Shown here: positions 24,943 through 34,340 of the stretch, one piece after another
How positions within the stretch are numbered: the first letter of the stretch is position 1
Layout: each line of letters starts with the position of its first letter
Assembly: GCF_015767245.1 (NCBI RefSeq)
Contig: NZ_JADOTV010000002.1
Coordinates: 310,001 to 374,000, forward strand
Length of the DNA stretch: 64,000 nt
Direction: 5' to 3'
From: Aureivirga sp. CE67
Lineage (GTDB): Bacteria > Bacteroidota > Bacteroidia > Flavobacteriales > Flavobacteriaceae
Notes under the pieces: generated by a model
What the model was told of the DNA's origin: nothing
What the model saw: the letters and a program-made list of their open reading frames with translations, nothing else
Database searches by the model: none
Made by a program: the position numbers and the translations under genes

Positions 24943-27117
24943 ATGAGAACGAATTATTTACTACTGCTATTGTTAGTAATAACAATCAGTTGCTCTGAAA
25001 AAAAAGAGACAGTAATTGCGACTGCAGAATTAAGCCCAATTGAATCAATTCAAGAGTATCATGGAATTGAAATCAAAGACTCTTATGAGTTTTTAGAAAA
25101 TTCTAAAGATTCTTTAGCGAATCTATGGTATAAAGAAAATTCAGAATTAACAAAGAATGTTCTTGATAGAATTCCAAATAAAGAAAAATTATTTGATGAT
25201 AAAGAATCTCAACAAATTATCTCTAATGGATATATCTATCATTATGCATCTTTTACTAGTAAGTTAGATGTTTTTTATATCAAACTAAAAGAGGATGAAA
25301 AAATTCCGAAGTTATTTCTAAAAAAGAAAGGTTCTGAAGAAGAAAAATTAATATTTGATCCAAATTTATATAAAGAGAACTACAAAATTAATTATTTAAA
25401 AGTTTCTCCTTCTGGAGATTATGTGATTTTGAGTCTTGCTCCTTTAGGAGAAGTGATTTCAGAACTGGTAGTGTTAGATGTAAATAAAAAAGAAATTATT
25501 CCAAATATAAAATTAGAAAATACTTGGTCAACAGGTATTTATGAGTGTTCTTGGCTTCAAGATGAAACAGGATTTACATATATATACATTCCTGATATAA
25601 ATAAAGACTCCAAAAATTATATCCTTGATACAGAGTCTAGAATATGTTTTTTAGATGGTAGTTTAAAAACAATTTTTTCTAAAAAGAATAATCCCGATTT
25701 TAAAATTGAAAGCAAAAAATTTCCGACGGTTATAACAACTGGAAAGAAACATATTTTTGGAGAAGTAAACAGTGTAAGTAAATTTTCGGATACCTATTTT
25801 ACAACTATTGAAAATGCAAAGAAAGGTGGAAAAAAATGGCGTCCTTTGTTTAAAAGAACAGATTCTATAAAGAAAGTATTTACATATAATTCTAATTTTT
25901 ATTTTTTAACCTCTAAAGGAAATAATATAGATAGAATTTGTATGACTTCAATTGAAAATCCAGATTTTAAAAATCCTGAAATTTTGATTGAAGCAGATAC
26001 AGAAAATTTAATCTTAAATTCAAAATTAACAAAAGATGGAATTTATTTTGTGAAATCTAGATTTGGATTGACTTCAGAGCTTTTTGTATATGAATTTTCT
26101 ACAAGAAAAATTAGAAAAATTGAACTACCGCATCAAGCAAGTAAGATATATTTGAAAAAATTAAATAGTGATTCTTCTGATATTTGGGTTTCAATTTCAA
26201 GTTGGGTTTCAGATGCTGAAAGATATTTTTATGATTATAAAACAAACACATTTAAAAGAGATGAGATTTTTCCTACTAACGGTTTTATAGAAATAGAGAA
26301 TGCAGAAGTTAAAGAAATCGAAATAGTATCTCATGATGGTGAAAAAGTACCTTTATCTCTAATTTATAGAAAGGGAACAAAGCTAGATTCAAATAATAGA
26401 ACCATGCTATATGGTTACGGTTCATATGGTTCTTCAATCACTCCTAGAGTTAGTACTATAATTAGAGAATGGATTGATAATGGAGGAGTGTATGCAATTG
26501 CTCATGTAAGAGGTGGAGGAGAAAAAGGAGCAGATTGGCATATGGCAGGGCAAAAAAGTACAAAACCTAATACTTGGAAAGACTTTATTGCATGTGCAGA
26601 ATATTTAATAGATAATAAATATACATCTCCTGATAAGTTGGTAATAAAAGGAAGAAGTGCTGGAGGTATTTTAGTTGGAAGAGCCATAACTGAAAGACCT
26701 GATCTGTTTAAAGCAGCTGTTGTTGGAGTAGGTCTTTTAAATACTGTAAGAAGTGAATTTGGTCATAATGGTCAAAATAATATAGCTGAATTTGGAACAG
26801 TAAAAGATTCTTTAGAATTCCAGTATTTATTAGAGATGGATTCTTATCATCATATTAAACCTAAAACAGATTATCCAGCATTATTAGTTCAAGTAGGAAT
26901 GAATGATGCAAGAGTTCCGCCATGGCATTCAGGAAAATTTGTAGCTCAAATGAGAAGATTGAATCCAAATCCTAAAAATCCAGTTTTATTTTGGGTAGAA
27001 TTTGATGAAGGGCATATGGGAGCTTCAACTTCCCAAAAAGGATGGGATGATGATACAAATGAAATGGCTTTTTTACTTTGGCAAACTGGTCATCCAGATT
27101 ATCAATTAGAAAAATAA
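24943..27117 (+). CDS. Prolyl oligopeptidase family serine peptidase (S9), lipoprotein
   Basis: This 724-residue enzyme has a lipobox near residues 12-17 (VITISC). It shows the S9A layout: N-terminal part, beta-propeller and C-terminal alpha/beta hydrolase domain. The nucleophile is about S572 in KGRSAGG. The acid residue is in VQVGMNDARVPPWHSGKF, and the catalytic His is in EFDEGHMGAS. It cleaves short proline-containing peptides at the cell envelope. It follows the small ORF by 10 bases and is probably in one operon with the three regulators. The leader AAAGGGGATTAT gives an unusually good ribosome-binding site for this lineage. Confidence 0.94.
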   Translation: MRTNYLLLLLLVITISCSEKKETVIATAELSPIESIQEYHGIEIKDSYEFLENSKDSLANLWYKENSELTKNVLDRIPNKEKLFDDKESQQIISNGYIYHYASFTSKLDVFYIKLKEDEKIPKLFLKKKGSEEEKLIFDPNLYKENYKINYLKVSPSGDYVILSLAPLGEVISELVVLDVNKKEIIPNIKLENTWSTGIYECSWLQDETGFTYIYIPDINKDSKNYILDTESRICFLDGSLKTIFSKKNNPDFKIESKKFPTVITTGKKHIFGEVNSVSKFSDTYFTTIENAKKGGKKWRPLFKRTDSIKKVFTYNSNFYFLTSKGNNIDRICMTSIENPDFKNPEILIEADTENLILNSKLTKDGIYFVKSRFGLTSELFVYEFSTRKIRKIELPHQASKIYLKKLNSDSSDIWVSISSWVSDAERYFYDYKTNTFKRDEIFPTNGFIEIENAEVKEIEIVSHDGEKVPLSLIYRKGTKLDSNNRTMLYGYGSYGSSITPRVSTIIREWIDNGGVYAIAHVRGGGEKGADWHMAGQKSTKPNTWKDFIACAEYLIDNKYTSPDKLVIKGRSAGGILVGRAITERPDLFKAAVVGVGLLNTVRSEFGHNGQNNIAEFGTVKDSLEFQYLLEMDSYHHIKPKTDYPALLVQVGMNDARVPPWHSGKFVAQMRRLNPNPKNPVLFWVEFDEGHMGASTSQKGWDDDTNEMAFLLWQTGHPDYQLEK

Positions 27118-27182
27118 TTCATTAGCAAAATGTTAAATATTGTTTTTCAGCGAAATAACTATTTAAAACAACGAGGATCTGT

Positions 27183-27213
27183 TTTGTAGTTTAGATAAAA
27201 ACGCTTACATTTG
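27183..27213 (+). promoter_or_regulatory. Promoter of rplU-rpmA
   Basis: TTTG (27183-27186), a 19-base spacer and TACATTTG (27206-27213) form an exact match to the Bacteroidota consensus, 36 bases upstream of the rplU ATG. Confidence 0.85.
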
Positions 27214-27248
27214 CACTCATTTAATAAAAGTTAGTAAATTTATAAACT

Positions 27249-27563
27249 ATGTACGCAATTGTAGAGATAGCAGGGCAACAGTTTAAAGTATCGAAAGACC
27301 AAAAGGTTTTCGTTCACCGTTTGCAAGATGAGGTTGGAGCTAATGTAGCTTTCGACAAAGTATACCTTGTAGATAACAATGGACAAATCACTATTGGCGC
27401 CCCAGCTATAGACGGAGCTAAAGTAACAGCTACTGTTTTAGATCACGTAAAAGGTGATAAAGTAATCGTTTTCAAGAAAAAACGTAGAAAAGGATACAAA
27501 GTAAAGAATGGTCACAGACAATTATTTACTCAAATCCAAATTAACGGAATTGAAGGTATCTAA
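27249..27563 (+). CDS. rplU: 50S ribosomal protein L21
   Basis: This 104-residue protein begins [20 protein letters not shown] and ends with the basic [20 protein letters not shown], the L21 signature. It binds 23S rRNA in the large subunit. It is cotranscribed with rpmA, 45 bases downstream, the usual pairing in bacteria. A consensus promoter lies just upstream. Confidence 0.98.
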   Translation: MYAIVEIAGQQFKVSKDQKVFVHRLQDEVGANVAFDKVYLVDNNGQITIGAPAIDGAKVTATVLDHVKGDKVIVFKKKRRKGYKVKNGHRQLFTQIQINGIEGI

Positions 27564-27608
27564 TAAACGATTGTAAAATTAAAGTCTAACTAGAAAAAAA
27601 TTTAAAAC

Positions 27609-27869
27609 ATGGCTCATAAGAAAGGTGTCGGAAGTTCTAAGAATGGTAGAGAATCAGAATCGAAACGTCTTGGAGTAAAAATCTTCGGTGGTCAAGCTGC
27701 AATCGCTGGTAACATCATCGTACGTCAAAGAGGAACGAAACACAACCCAGGAAACAATGTTTACATGGGGAAAGATCATACTTTACACGCTAAAGTTGAT
27801 GGTATCGTGAAATTCCAAAAGAGAAAAGACAACAGATCTTACGTTTCAATCGAACCGTTTGAAGCTTAA
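27609..27869 (+). CDS. rpmA: 50S ribosomal protein L27
   Basis: This 86-residue protein begins [20 protein letters not shown] and contains [20 protein letters not shown], diagnostic of L27, which reaches toward the peptidyl-transferase centre. Residues 2-5 are already mature-like, so no N-terminal propeptide of the Firmicutes type is present. A strong hairpin follows. Confidence 0.98.
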   Translation: MAHKKGVGSSKNGRESESKRLGVKIFGGQAAIAGNIIVRQRGTKHNPGNNVYMGKDHTLHAKVDGIVKFQKRKDNRSYVSIEPFEA

Positions 27870-27891
27870 GAATTTGTAAGAAAAACATTAT

Positions 27892-27927
27892 AAAAAAGCT
27901 CCCTTATGAAAATAAGGGAGCTTTTTT
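27892..27927 (+). terminator. Terminator of rplU-rpmA
   Basis: The stem AAAAAAGCTCCCTTAT / ATAAGGGAGCTTTTTT has a 4-base loop and is long and near perfect. Confidence 0.92.
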
Positions 27928-27944
27928 GTTTTATAAAGTTTTCG

Positions 27945-28238
27945 TTGGAGCTTCCCTTTCCTTCGTTTCAAAAACGCAGGAAAAGGTCAGGCTTTCCGTT
28001 ACAAGTTTTCTTTTTCCAAAAAAGTTTTTCTAACAAATCCGTGGGCTTCTAAGGTCGCCTCCGTTTTGAAAGAAAAACTAATTTTTGTAAAAAAGAAAAG
28101 CTTTCCACTACAATCCTTAAGCCAGCATCTCTAGCAAGTTTTTGGCTTAGGGATTGTAGCGGCATCCTTTTGCGGAGGTACGGAGCAAAAGATATAGCGG
28201 AAAGCCCGACCCGAAATGTAATGGAGGGAAAGCCCCAA
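27945..28238. repeat. Inverted-repeat element with cloverleaf-like core (MITE/REP-like)
   Basis: This is a roughly 294-base element with no gene, less AT-rich than its surroundings. Its two ends are imperfect inverted repeats: the left end starts TTGGAGCTTCCCTTTCC and carries GGTCAGGCTTTCCGTTA, and the right end read in reverse starts TTGGGGCTTTCCCTCC and carries GGTCGGGCTTTCCGCTA. The right half can fold further. CTACAATCCTTAAGCCA (28108-28124) pairs with TGGCTTAGGGATTGTAG (28143-28159), CTTTTGC pairs with GCAAAAG, and all is closed by GCTTTCCACTA/TAGCGGAAAGC. I believe similar elements recur in Flavobacteriaceae genomes, but only one copy is in this window. Confidence 0.7.
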
Positions 28239-28253
28239 ATAATGACAATAAAA

Positions 28254-28284
28254 AAATCCCTACTTGAAAAATAGTAGGGATTTT
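28254..28284. terminator. Hairpin terminator for the PLP decarboxylase side
   Basis: The stem AAAATCCCTACT / AGTAGGGATTTT has a 7-base loop and runs of A and T on either side. It is about 110 bases past the minus-strand stop at 28396. Confidence 0.75.
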
Positions 28285-28345
28285 GTATAAAATATTTTAA
28301 AGTCTATCACATTTTATCATATAGGAGAATGTTGAATAAATAGTT

Positions 28346-28375
28346 ACACACCCCTAGCCCCTCTCAAGAGGGGAA
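28346..28375. repeat. Short palindromic intergenic repeat, copy A
   Basis: ACACACCCCTAGCCCC is followed by TCTCAAGAGGGGAA, giving the core hairpin CCCCTCT-CA-AGAGGGG. The same unit recurs inverted or degenerate at 36354, 36463, 36538 and 37873. Confidence 0.85.
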
Positions 28376-28395
28376 CTAAAATGAAATAATATTTC

Positions 28396-29643
28396 TTAAG
28401 CTTCTTGAGCAACTATTACAGTTGTAAGCTCATCGATAAATCTTTTTAAATCGTCGATTTCTACGTGATCCATCACGATAACTTTGTACCAGTTATTTTC
28501 TCCATCATGAGATTCTGGAACTAAACCATGTTTGTGAGCGATATCCGCAGGAACATGATTTGAACGAAGCGTGATGATGTTCATATAAGGATCTCTATAA
28601 TAAGAAACATTTAGTTTGTCTAATTGCTCACAGAACCAATTTGTTCTTAATAATAAAGTATTGATTTTCTCAAACCATCCGTAGTATCCGTAGCTAAATA
28701 AAATTAACCAAACCGCAATCGCATTTGCTCCAGAACGAGATCCTGAAAGTGTTAAATCCATTCCGTCTACATATTGCGCTTCTTTTGTCAATACATTTTC
28801 GATTAATCCTTTTCTACATAAAAACACACCAGTTCCGTAAGGAGCTTGTAACATTTTATGTGCATCAATTGTGATAGATGTGATATTTGGATTTTCGAAG
28901 TTAATGGTAGATTGACGGTTGCTGATTGGGTAAATAAATCCTCCAAAAGCTCCATCTATATGGATTTTGTAAAGTACTTCGTGCTTTTCTAATACTTTCG
29001 CATATAAATCTGGATTGTCTACAGAACCAAACATTGTAGTTGCCATGTTTGATACGATTAGGAAATATTTCTTTCCCTTTGCTACTTGTTCTGCAACGAT
29101 TCCGTCTAAAACTTCCTCTTCAATTTGTCTAGTTTCAAAATTTACTGGAATACTTACAGCGTCGATATTTAATAAATTTGAACCTTTTGGTACAGAATAA
29201 TGCGTATCTACAGAAGAAAGAATTACCATTTCATCATGCTTTGCATTGTGGTGATTCATGTAGTAGTTTCTGTAAACCCAAAGAGCTTGAATGTTCGCTT
29301 CTGTTCCTCCAGTTGCTATATATCCATCGTATGCATCTTCTTCACTCTTAAAAATATCAACTGCTAAAACTTTGATTACTTCACGCTCTAATTCTTGAGA
29401 ACCTTTAAAAGCACTTTCCGATTTTCCTGTAGTATGACATCCGATGTTGTTCGGGTTTGCAATATACGTACGAAGAAGTGGAGCATCTTTTAAAAATGGA
29501 GCGTTACTGAAAAATACATTTTCATCTAACTTAGAAACAGGATATCCTAAAAATTTACTGTTTTCATAATCGATCGTATCAGTTAATGCTTGATCAATTC
29601 TTTTGTTAAGTTCTTGATGTGATTGTTTTATCCAATATTTCAT
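28396..29643 (-). CDS. Pyridoxal-phosphate-dependent decarboxylase (group II)
   Basis: This 415-residue fold-type I PLP enzyme has the cofactor lysine in SITIDAHKMLQAPYGTG. The substrate/PLP region includes TGGTEANIQALWVYRN and HIDGAFGGFIYP. The family decarboxylates amino acids such as histidine, aromatic amino acids or glutamate. Which one cannot be decided here. The gene is alone on the minus strand, flanked downstream by a repeat copy and a hairpin. The start at 29643 gives a normal N-terminus (MKYWIKQSHQELNKRIDQAL). Confidence 0.88.
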   Translation of the reverse strand: MKYWIKQSHQELNKRIDQALTDTIDYENSKFLGYPVSKLDENVFFSNAPFLKDAPLLRTYIANPNNIGCHTTGKSESAFKGSQELEREVIKVLAVDIFKSEEDAYDGYIATGGTEANIQALWVYRNYYMNHHNAKHDEMVILSSVDTHYSVPKGSNLLNIDAVSIPVNFETRQIEEEVLDGIVAEQVAKGKKYFLIVSNMATTMFGSVDNPDLYAKVLEKHEVLYKIHIDGAFGGFIYPISNRQSTINFENPNITSITIDAHKMLQAPYGTGVFLCRKGLIENVLTKEAQYVDGMDLTLSGSRSGANAIAVWLILFSYGYYGWFEKINTLLLRTNWFCEQLDKLNVSYYRDPYMNIITLRSNHVPADIAHKHGLVPESHDGENNWYKVIVMDHVEIDDLKRFIDELTTVIVAQEA

Positions 29644-29742
29644 TTTATTCTAGCTTAAAATTTCTATGCAAAGATACTTCAACAAAAAAGAAGATAGTCT
29701 GTCAATTGTCATTATTTGGAGATAATTAATTAATTTCGTTTC

Positions 29743-31542
29743 ATGTTAGAAACAATTCAATTACAAGTAAAAACACTACCACAATCGCCAGGAGTTTATC
29801 AATATTTTGATAAAGATGAAAACATTATATATATAGGTAAGGCAAAAAATCTTCGCAAAAGAGTTGCTTCTTACTTCAATAAAAATCATGAAAATGGTAA
29901 AACAAGGATTTTGGTTTCAAAAATTGCCAACATAAAACACATTGTTGTAGATACAGAAACGGATGCCTTATTGCTTGAAAATAACTTGATTAAGAAGTAT
30001 AAGCCTAAGTATAATATTCTTTTAAAAGATGATAAAACCTATCCTTGGATTTGTATCAAAAAAGAACGTTTTCCAAGAGTTTTTTCTACAAGAAGAGTGA
30101 TTAAAGATGGTTCGGAATATTTTGGTCCATATCCAAATGGAAGAACAATTCATGTGTTATTGGAATTGATTAAAGATTTGTTTCCACTTCGTAGTTGTAA
30201 TTATGATTTGAGTCTAAAAAATGTCAATGCAGGAAAATATAAAGTTTGTCTGGATTATCATTTAGGAAATTGTAAAGGACCTTGCGAGAATTTTCAATTG
30301 GAAGAAGATTACAACGAATCAATAAAAGCGATTCGAAATATTTTAAAAGGAAATTTCAAACAATCTGTAGATGCTTTTTCTAAAAAAATGATGGAATTTG
30401 CAGAGAATTTGGAATTTGAAAAAGCTCAAGAAATCAAAGAAAAATTAGATTTACTGAAAAACTACCAATCGAAATCTACAGTTGTAAATGCTTCGATTAC
30501 CAATGTAGATGTGTTTTCTATTATTTCGGATGAAAGTTTTGCTTATGTAAATTATCTGAAAATTGCTAACGGAGCGATTATTCAATCACATACAACAGAA
30601 GTCAAAAAGAAACTGGAAGAAACAGATAAAGAAATTTTGGAATTGGTAATGGTAGAAATACGACAGAGATTTCATTCACAATCCAAAGAAATATTTGTTC
30701 CTTTTGAAGTGAGTTTAGGAGAAAACGTAAAGATTACAGTTCCGAAACTTGGAGATAAAAAGAAAATTGTAGAATTGTCGGAGCGAAACGCAAAGTATCA
30801 CAGGCAAGAGCAATTGAAGCAAATTAAAATTGTAGATCCAGATAGGCATGTAAAGAGAATTATGTCGCAGATGAAATTGGATCTAAGATTGAAAGAAGAA
30901 CCAAGACATATCGAGTGTTTTGATAATTCGAATATTCAAGGAACCAACCCTGTGGCGGCTTGTGTTGTTTTCAGAAATGGAAAACCGAGCAAGAAAGAAT
31001 ATCGACATTTTAATATTAAAACTGTAGAAGGTCCAGATGATTTTGCTTCAATGGAAGAAGTAGTTTTTAGAAGGTATAAGCGTTTGGTAGAAGAAAATCT
31101 CGATTTGCCACAACTGATTGTAATTGACGGAGGAAAAGGACAGCTTTCTTCAGCTTTGAAAAGTTTAGAAGTTTTAGGTTTAAGAGGAAAAATAGCAATT
31201 ATCGGAATTGCGAAACGTCTGGAAGAAATTTATTATCCTGGAGATTCGATTCCGCTTTATTTGGATAAAAAATCGGAGTCTTTAAAAATTATTCAGCAAT
31301 TAAGAAATGAGGCGCACCGTTTTGGAATTACTTTTCATAGAAAGAAACGAAGTAATGCGGCAATCAATTCGGAGTTGGAAAAAATCGAAGGAATCGGGAA
31401 GAAAACAATTGAAGATTTGCTTAGAAAACTTAAATCTACAAAGAGAGTTTCCGAAAGTTCTTTTGAAGAGTTAGAGAAAATAATAGGAAAGTCAAGGGCT
31501 ACAAGGGTTTTTGATTATTTTGAAAAAAAGAGGAAACTTTAA
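29743..31542 (+). CDS. uvrC: Excinuclease ABC subunit C
   Basis: This 599-residue nucleotide-excision-repair nuclease makes both incisions around DNA damage with UvrAB. The N-terminal GIY-YIG domain reads SPGVYQYFDKDENIIYIGKA. A UvrB-binding coiled segment lies near residue 200-235. The C-terminal RNase H-like nuclease includes IECFDNSNIQGTNPVA and VIDGGKGQLSSA. A final helix-hairpin-helix (KIEGIGKKTIEDLL) is present. Length is typical. A hairpin overlaps the stop. Confidence 0.98.
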   Translation: MLETIQLQVKTLPQSPGVYQYFDKDENIIYIGKAKNLRKRVASYFNKNHENGKTRILVSKIANIKHIVVDTETDALLLENNLIKKYKPKYNILLKDDKTYPWICIKKERFPRVFSTRRVIKDGSEYFGPYPNGRTIHVLLELIKDLFPLRSCNYDLSLKNVNAGKYKVCLDYHLGNCKGPCENFQLEEDYNESIKAIRNILKGNFKQSVDAFSKKMMEFAENLEFEKAQEIKEKLDLLKNYQSKSTVVNASITNVDVFSIISDESFAYVNYLKIANGAIIQSHTTEVKKKLEETDKEILELVMVEIRQRFHSQSKEIFVPFEVSLGENVKITVPKLGDKKKIVELSERNAKYHRQEQLKQIKIVDPDRHVKRIMSQMKLDLRLKEEPRHIECFDNSNIQGTNPVAACVVFRNGKPSKKEYRHFNIKTVEGPDDFASMEEVVFRRYKRLVEENLDLPQLIVIDGGKGQLSSALKSLEVLGLRGKIAIIGIAKRLEEIYYPGDSIPLYLDKKSESLKIIQQLRNEAHRFGITFHRKKRSNAAINSELEKIEGIGKKTIEDLLRKLKSTKRVSESSFEELEKIIGKSRATRVFDYFEKKRKL

Positions 31543-31578
31543 AATTATTCAAAGTTTCCTAGTTCTAGGATTTATTTT
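31531..31578 (+). terminator. Hairpin overlapping the uvrC stop codon
   Basis: AGGAAACTTT and AAAGTTTCCT form a 10-bp stem, followed by an AT-rich tail with a T run about 10 bases later. Confidence 0.6.
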
Positions 31579-31804
31579 TTAATATTTTTGTAAGACAATT
31601 AAAGCATAAAAATAAGTATCTTACACGAAGTGAATTTCCCCTGAAATAAAAAGAAACTTTATTTGTTGTTTAAATATTGTATTGTAGCATCATTTTTGAT
31701 TTGGCTCGTCTTTCAAAATGAAATTTCTAAAAAAATAAAGGAAATATAAATTTTGAAAGAGGTTTTATAAGTGTATTTCAAAGAAAGTTTCAAAATAAAG
31801 TAAA

Positions 31805-34012
31805 ATGAATAGACTATTAGTAGTATTATTTTGTCTAATTGTTAATTTATCTTTTTCGCAGCAAAAATTAGATACCATTAAGAAAAAAAGACCAAAAATT
31901 GGCTTGGTTTTAAGTGGGGGAGGAGCTAAAGGTTTCGCACATGTTGGTGCTCTAAAAGTAATTGAAGAGGCAGGTGTGGAGATTGATTATATTGGAGGAA
32001 CCAGTATGGGAGCTATTGTTGGTTCTTTATACGCTTCGGGATATTCTGCGAAAGAAATTGATTCTTTGATTCGAATTTTAGACTTTGATAAAATACTTCA
32101 AGATAAACTTCCTAGAAAAACGTACTCACTTTACGATAAAGAAAATACAGAAAAATATTCATTTACATTCCCTATTTCTAAAGGAAAAGTAGGACTTCCA
32201 AAAGCAATTTCTAAAGGACAGAATGTACTTAATCTTCTTACAAGATTAACGCAACATGTGGATACAATCCGAGATTTTTCAAAACTTCCAATTCCTTTTG
32301 TTTGTGTTGCAACAGATTTAGAAACAGGAGAAGAGGTGGTTTTAAGAAAAGGATTCTTGCCAGAAGCAGTAAGAGCAAGTAGTTCTTTCCCTACATTGTT
32401 GGAGCCTGTAGAATTGAATGGAAGATTATTGATTGATGGAGGAGTGGTAAATAATTTTCCTGTGAATCGTGTTCGTGAAATGGGAGCAGATATTATTATT
32501 GGAATAGATGTTCAGAATGAATTAGCAAAAAAAGATGAATTGGATTCTGCTGTGAAAATTCTAAATCAGATTGTTAGTTTTCAGATTTATGCAGAAGATC
32601 AGCAAAAAGTAGATGATGTAAATCTTTATATGCATCCTGATATTGATGATTATTCGGTCGTTTCTTTCGATAAACTTTCAGAAATAATTAATGAGGGAGA
32701 AATTACTGCCAGAAAATATATTCCACAATTGGAAGAATTGGCGAAAATTCAAGCTTCTGTAAAAAGAGAAAAGATAGATATTTACCATCCAGAACAATTT
32801 TTGGTAAAAGAAATCAATATCAATTTTACACCGCACTATACGAGGGATTATATTCTTGGAAAATTAAAAATCAAGGAACATCAAATTATCACGATGGATC
32901 ATTTGATACAAGGAATTAATAATCTTACTGCAACAAACAACTTCGATACAATTCAGTACGAAATCTTAGATAAAGACGGAGAGATTACCATTAATTTTAA
33001 TTTAAAAGAAAGTCAGATTGCTACTTATTTACAGTTAGCGGGGCATTATGATAATCTTTTTAAAACAGGAATTTTGGTGAACGTTACTTCTAAACACTTA
33101 TTGGTGGACAATGATGTGTTTTCTCTAGATGTTGTTGTTGGAGATTATTTAAGATATGATATGCATTATTTTATTGATAATGGATATAACTGGAGTTACG
33201 GTTTAAATTCTTTTTATAAAGGTTTTAAAGCAAATTTAGCATACTCAGAAAATATTGAAAATAAATCAGAAGTAAATTACCAACGATTCGAGACACAGGT
33301 TTTTTTACAAAGAAGTTTTGAAAAAATTGCAGCAATTGGAGCTGGGTTTGAACATCAAAATAACAGGATTTTTTCTGAAGTAGTCGATTTGCAAGGAAAT
33401 AGTAAGAAAAGTTTTTATGATAATTCTGATTATGTGAATTTCATTTCTTATTTTAAAATAGATTCTTATGATCATCGAAATTTTCCAAAATCTGGTTTCT
33501 TTACAGATGTGAATTTTAGATGGTATTTACTTTCTTCAGATTATGAAAAAAACTTTAATTCTTTTTCACAAATTAGAGGAAAAATAGGAACAGCTTTTAC
33601 CTTTTTTGATAAACTGACTTTTAAGCCAACAGTAGATTTAGGTTTTACAATTGGAACTAGTGATATCAAAGAATTAAACTTTCAGCTTGGAGGATATGGA
33701 GGTAATTATTTAGATAATTTTATTCCTCTCTTCGGTTATGATATCGGAGATTTGAATGATAATAGTTATTATAAAGGAGAATTAGAAGTTCGTTATGAAG
33801 TATTAAAAAAGAATTTTATTTCAGTTTATACAAACGTAGCAAAAGTAGATAATGATTTAATTGGAGATTCTCAAGCTTTTAAAGACCTAGAATTAGGTTA
33901 TGCTTTAGGATACGGATTAGAGACATTTCTTGGTCCTGTTCAAGTACATTATGCATGGTCTCCAAATACTAAAAAAAGAGAATGGTATTTTAATGTCGGT
34001 TTCTGGTTTTAG
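31805..34012 (+). CDS. Patatin-like phospholipase with POTRA and outer-membrane barrel
   Basis: This 735-residue fusion protein has a signal peptide (about 1-19, NLSFSQQ). A patatin lipase domain follows, with oxyanion SGGGAKGFAHVG, nucleophile S67 in GTSMG and D211 in DGG. A POTRA-like segment (about 330-410, VKEINI...GKLKIKEHQI) and a C-terminal BamA/ShlB-type beta-barrel (about 420-735, ending WYFNVGFWF with a terminal aromatic) come next. The layout resembles surface-exposing patatins of the PlpD type. It would place a phospholipase or acyl hydrolase at the cell surface. The gene is monocistronic, after a 262-base gap. Confidence 0.93.
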   Translation: MNRLLVVLFCLIVNLSFSQQKLDTIKKKRPKIGLVLSGGGAKGFAHVGALKVIEEAGVEIDYIGGTSMGAIVGSLYASGYSAKEIDSLIRILDFDKILQDKLPRKTYSLYDKENTEKYSFTFPISKGKVGLPKAISKGQNVLNLLTRLTQHVDTIRDFSKLPIPFVCVATDLETGEEVVLRKGFLPEAVRASSSFPTLLEPVELNGRLLIDGGVVNNFPVNRVREMGADIIIGIDVQNELAKKDELDSAVKILNQIVSFQIYAEDQQKVDDVNLYMHPDIDDYSVVSFDKLSEIINEGEITARKYIPQLEELAKIQASVKREKIDIYHPEQFLVKEININFTPHYTRDYILGKLKIKEHQIITMDHLIQGINNLTATNNFDTIQYEILDKDGEITINFNLKESQIATYLQLAGHYDNLFKTGILVNVTSKHLLVDNDVFSLDVVVGDYLRYDMHYFIDNGYNWSYGLNSFYKGFKANLAYSENIENKSEVNYQRFETQVFLQRSFEKIAAIGAGFEHQNNRIFSEVVDLQGNSKKSFYDNSDYVNFISYFKIDSYDHRNFPKSGFFTDVNFRWYLLSSDYEKNFNSFSQIRGKIGTAFTFFDKLTFKPTVDLGFTIGTSDIKELNFQLGGYGGNYLDNFIPLFGYDIGDLNDNSYYKGELEVRYEVLKKNFISVYTNVAKVDNDLIGDSQAFKDLELGYALGYGLETFLGPVQVHYAWSPNTKKREWYFNVGFWF

Positions 34013-34103
34013 TGGATGGGTAAGTTTTTGGAATTTAGTGATTTATTTCTTCAGTAGTTTTTTTGTTTAAATTAGAGCAATATAAATTTAAACATATTGC
34101 TTT

Positions 34104-34292
34104 ATGAAAAATAGATCATTTTTAATTTTATTCATTATAGGTTTTGTTGCAGTTTTAATTGGAGCTTTCAACAAAATAAACGGAAATGAAAATGCGAGTA
34201 TTCAATTACTTGTGGGAATGTTATTAAAAGTTATTTCCATATTAGGATTAATATGGAATAATTTTTCAAGGATAAAATTTTTATTTAAATAA
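34104..34292 (+). CDS. Small two-helix membrane protein
   Basis: This 62-residue protein has two hydrophobic helices (about 6-23 and 34-52) with a short polar loop containing NKINGNENAS and a basic C-terminus (RIKFLFK). I do not recognise a function. Resembling small flavobacterial membrane proteins occur near envelope genes. A hairpin at 34301 ends the transcript, supporting a real gene. Confidence 0.7.
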   Translation: MKNRSFLILFIIGFVAVLIGAFNKINGNENASIQLLVGMLLKVISILGLIWNNFSRIKFLFK

Positions 34293-34300
34293 TAAAATAT

Positions 34301-34330
34301 AGGCAATTCAATTTTGAGTTGCCTTTTTTG
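34301..34330. terminator. Terminator between convergent genes
   Basis: The stem AGGCAATTCAA / TTGAGTTGCCT (one mismatch) has a 2-base loop and a T run, 9 bases after the small membrane protein. Confidence 0.8.
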
Positions 34331-34340
34331 TTTTATGAGT

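Noticed and set aside
24762-27117. A lanthipeptide or other RiPP cluster
   Set aside because: The 56-residue ORF has no GG cleavage site, and no lanthionine synthetase, radical SAM enzyme or peptidase-containing ABC transporter is nearby. Kept only as an unassigned small ORF.
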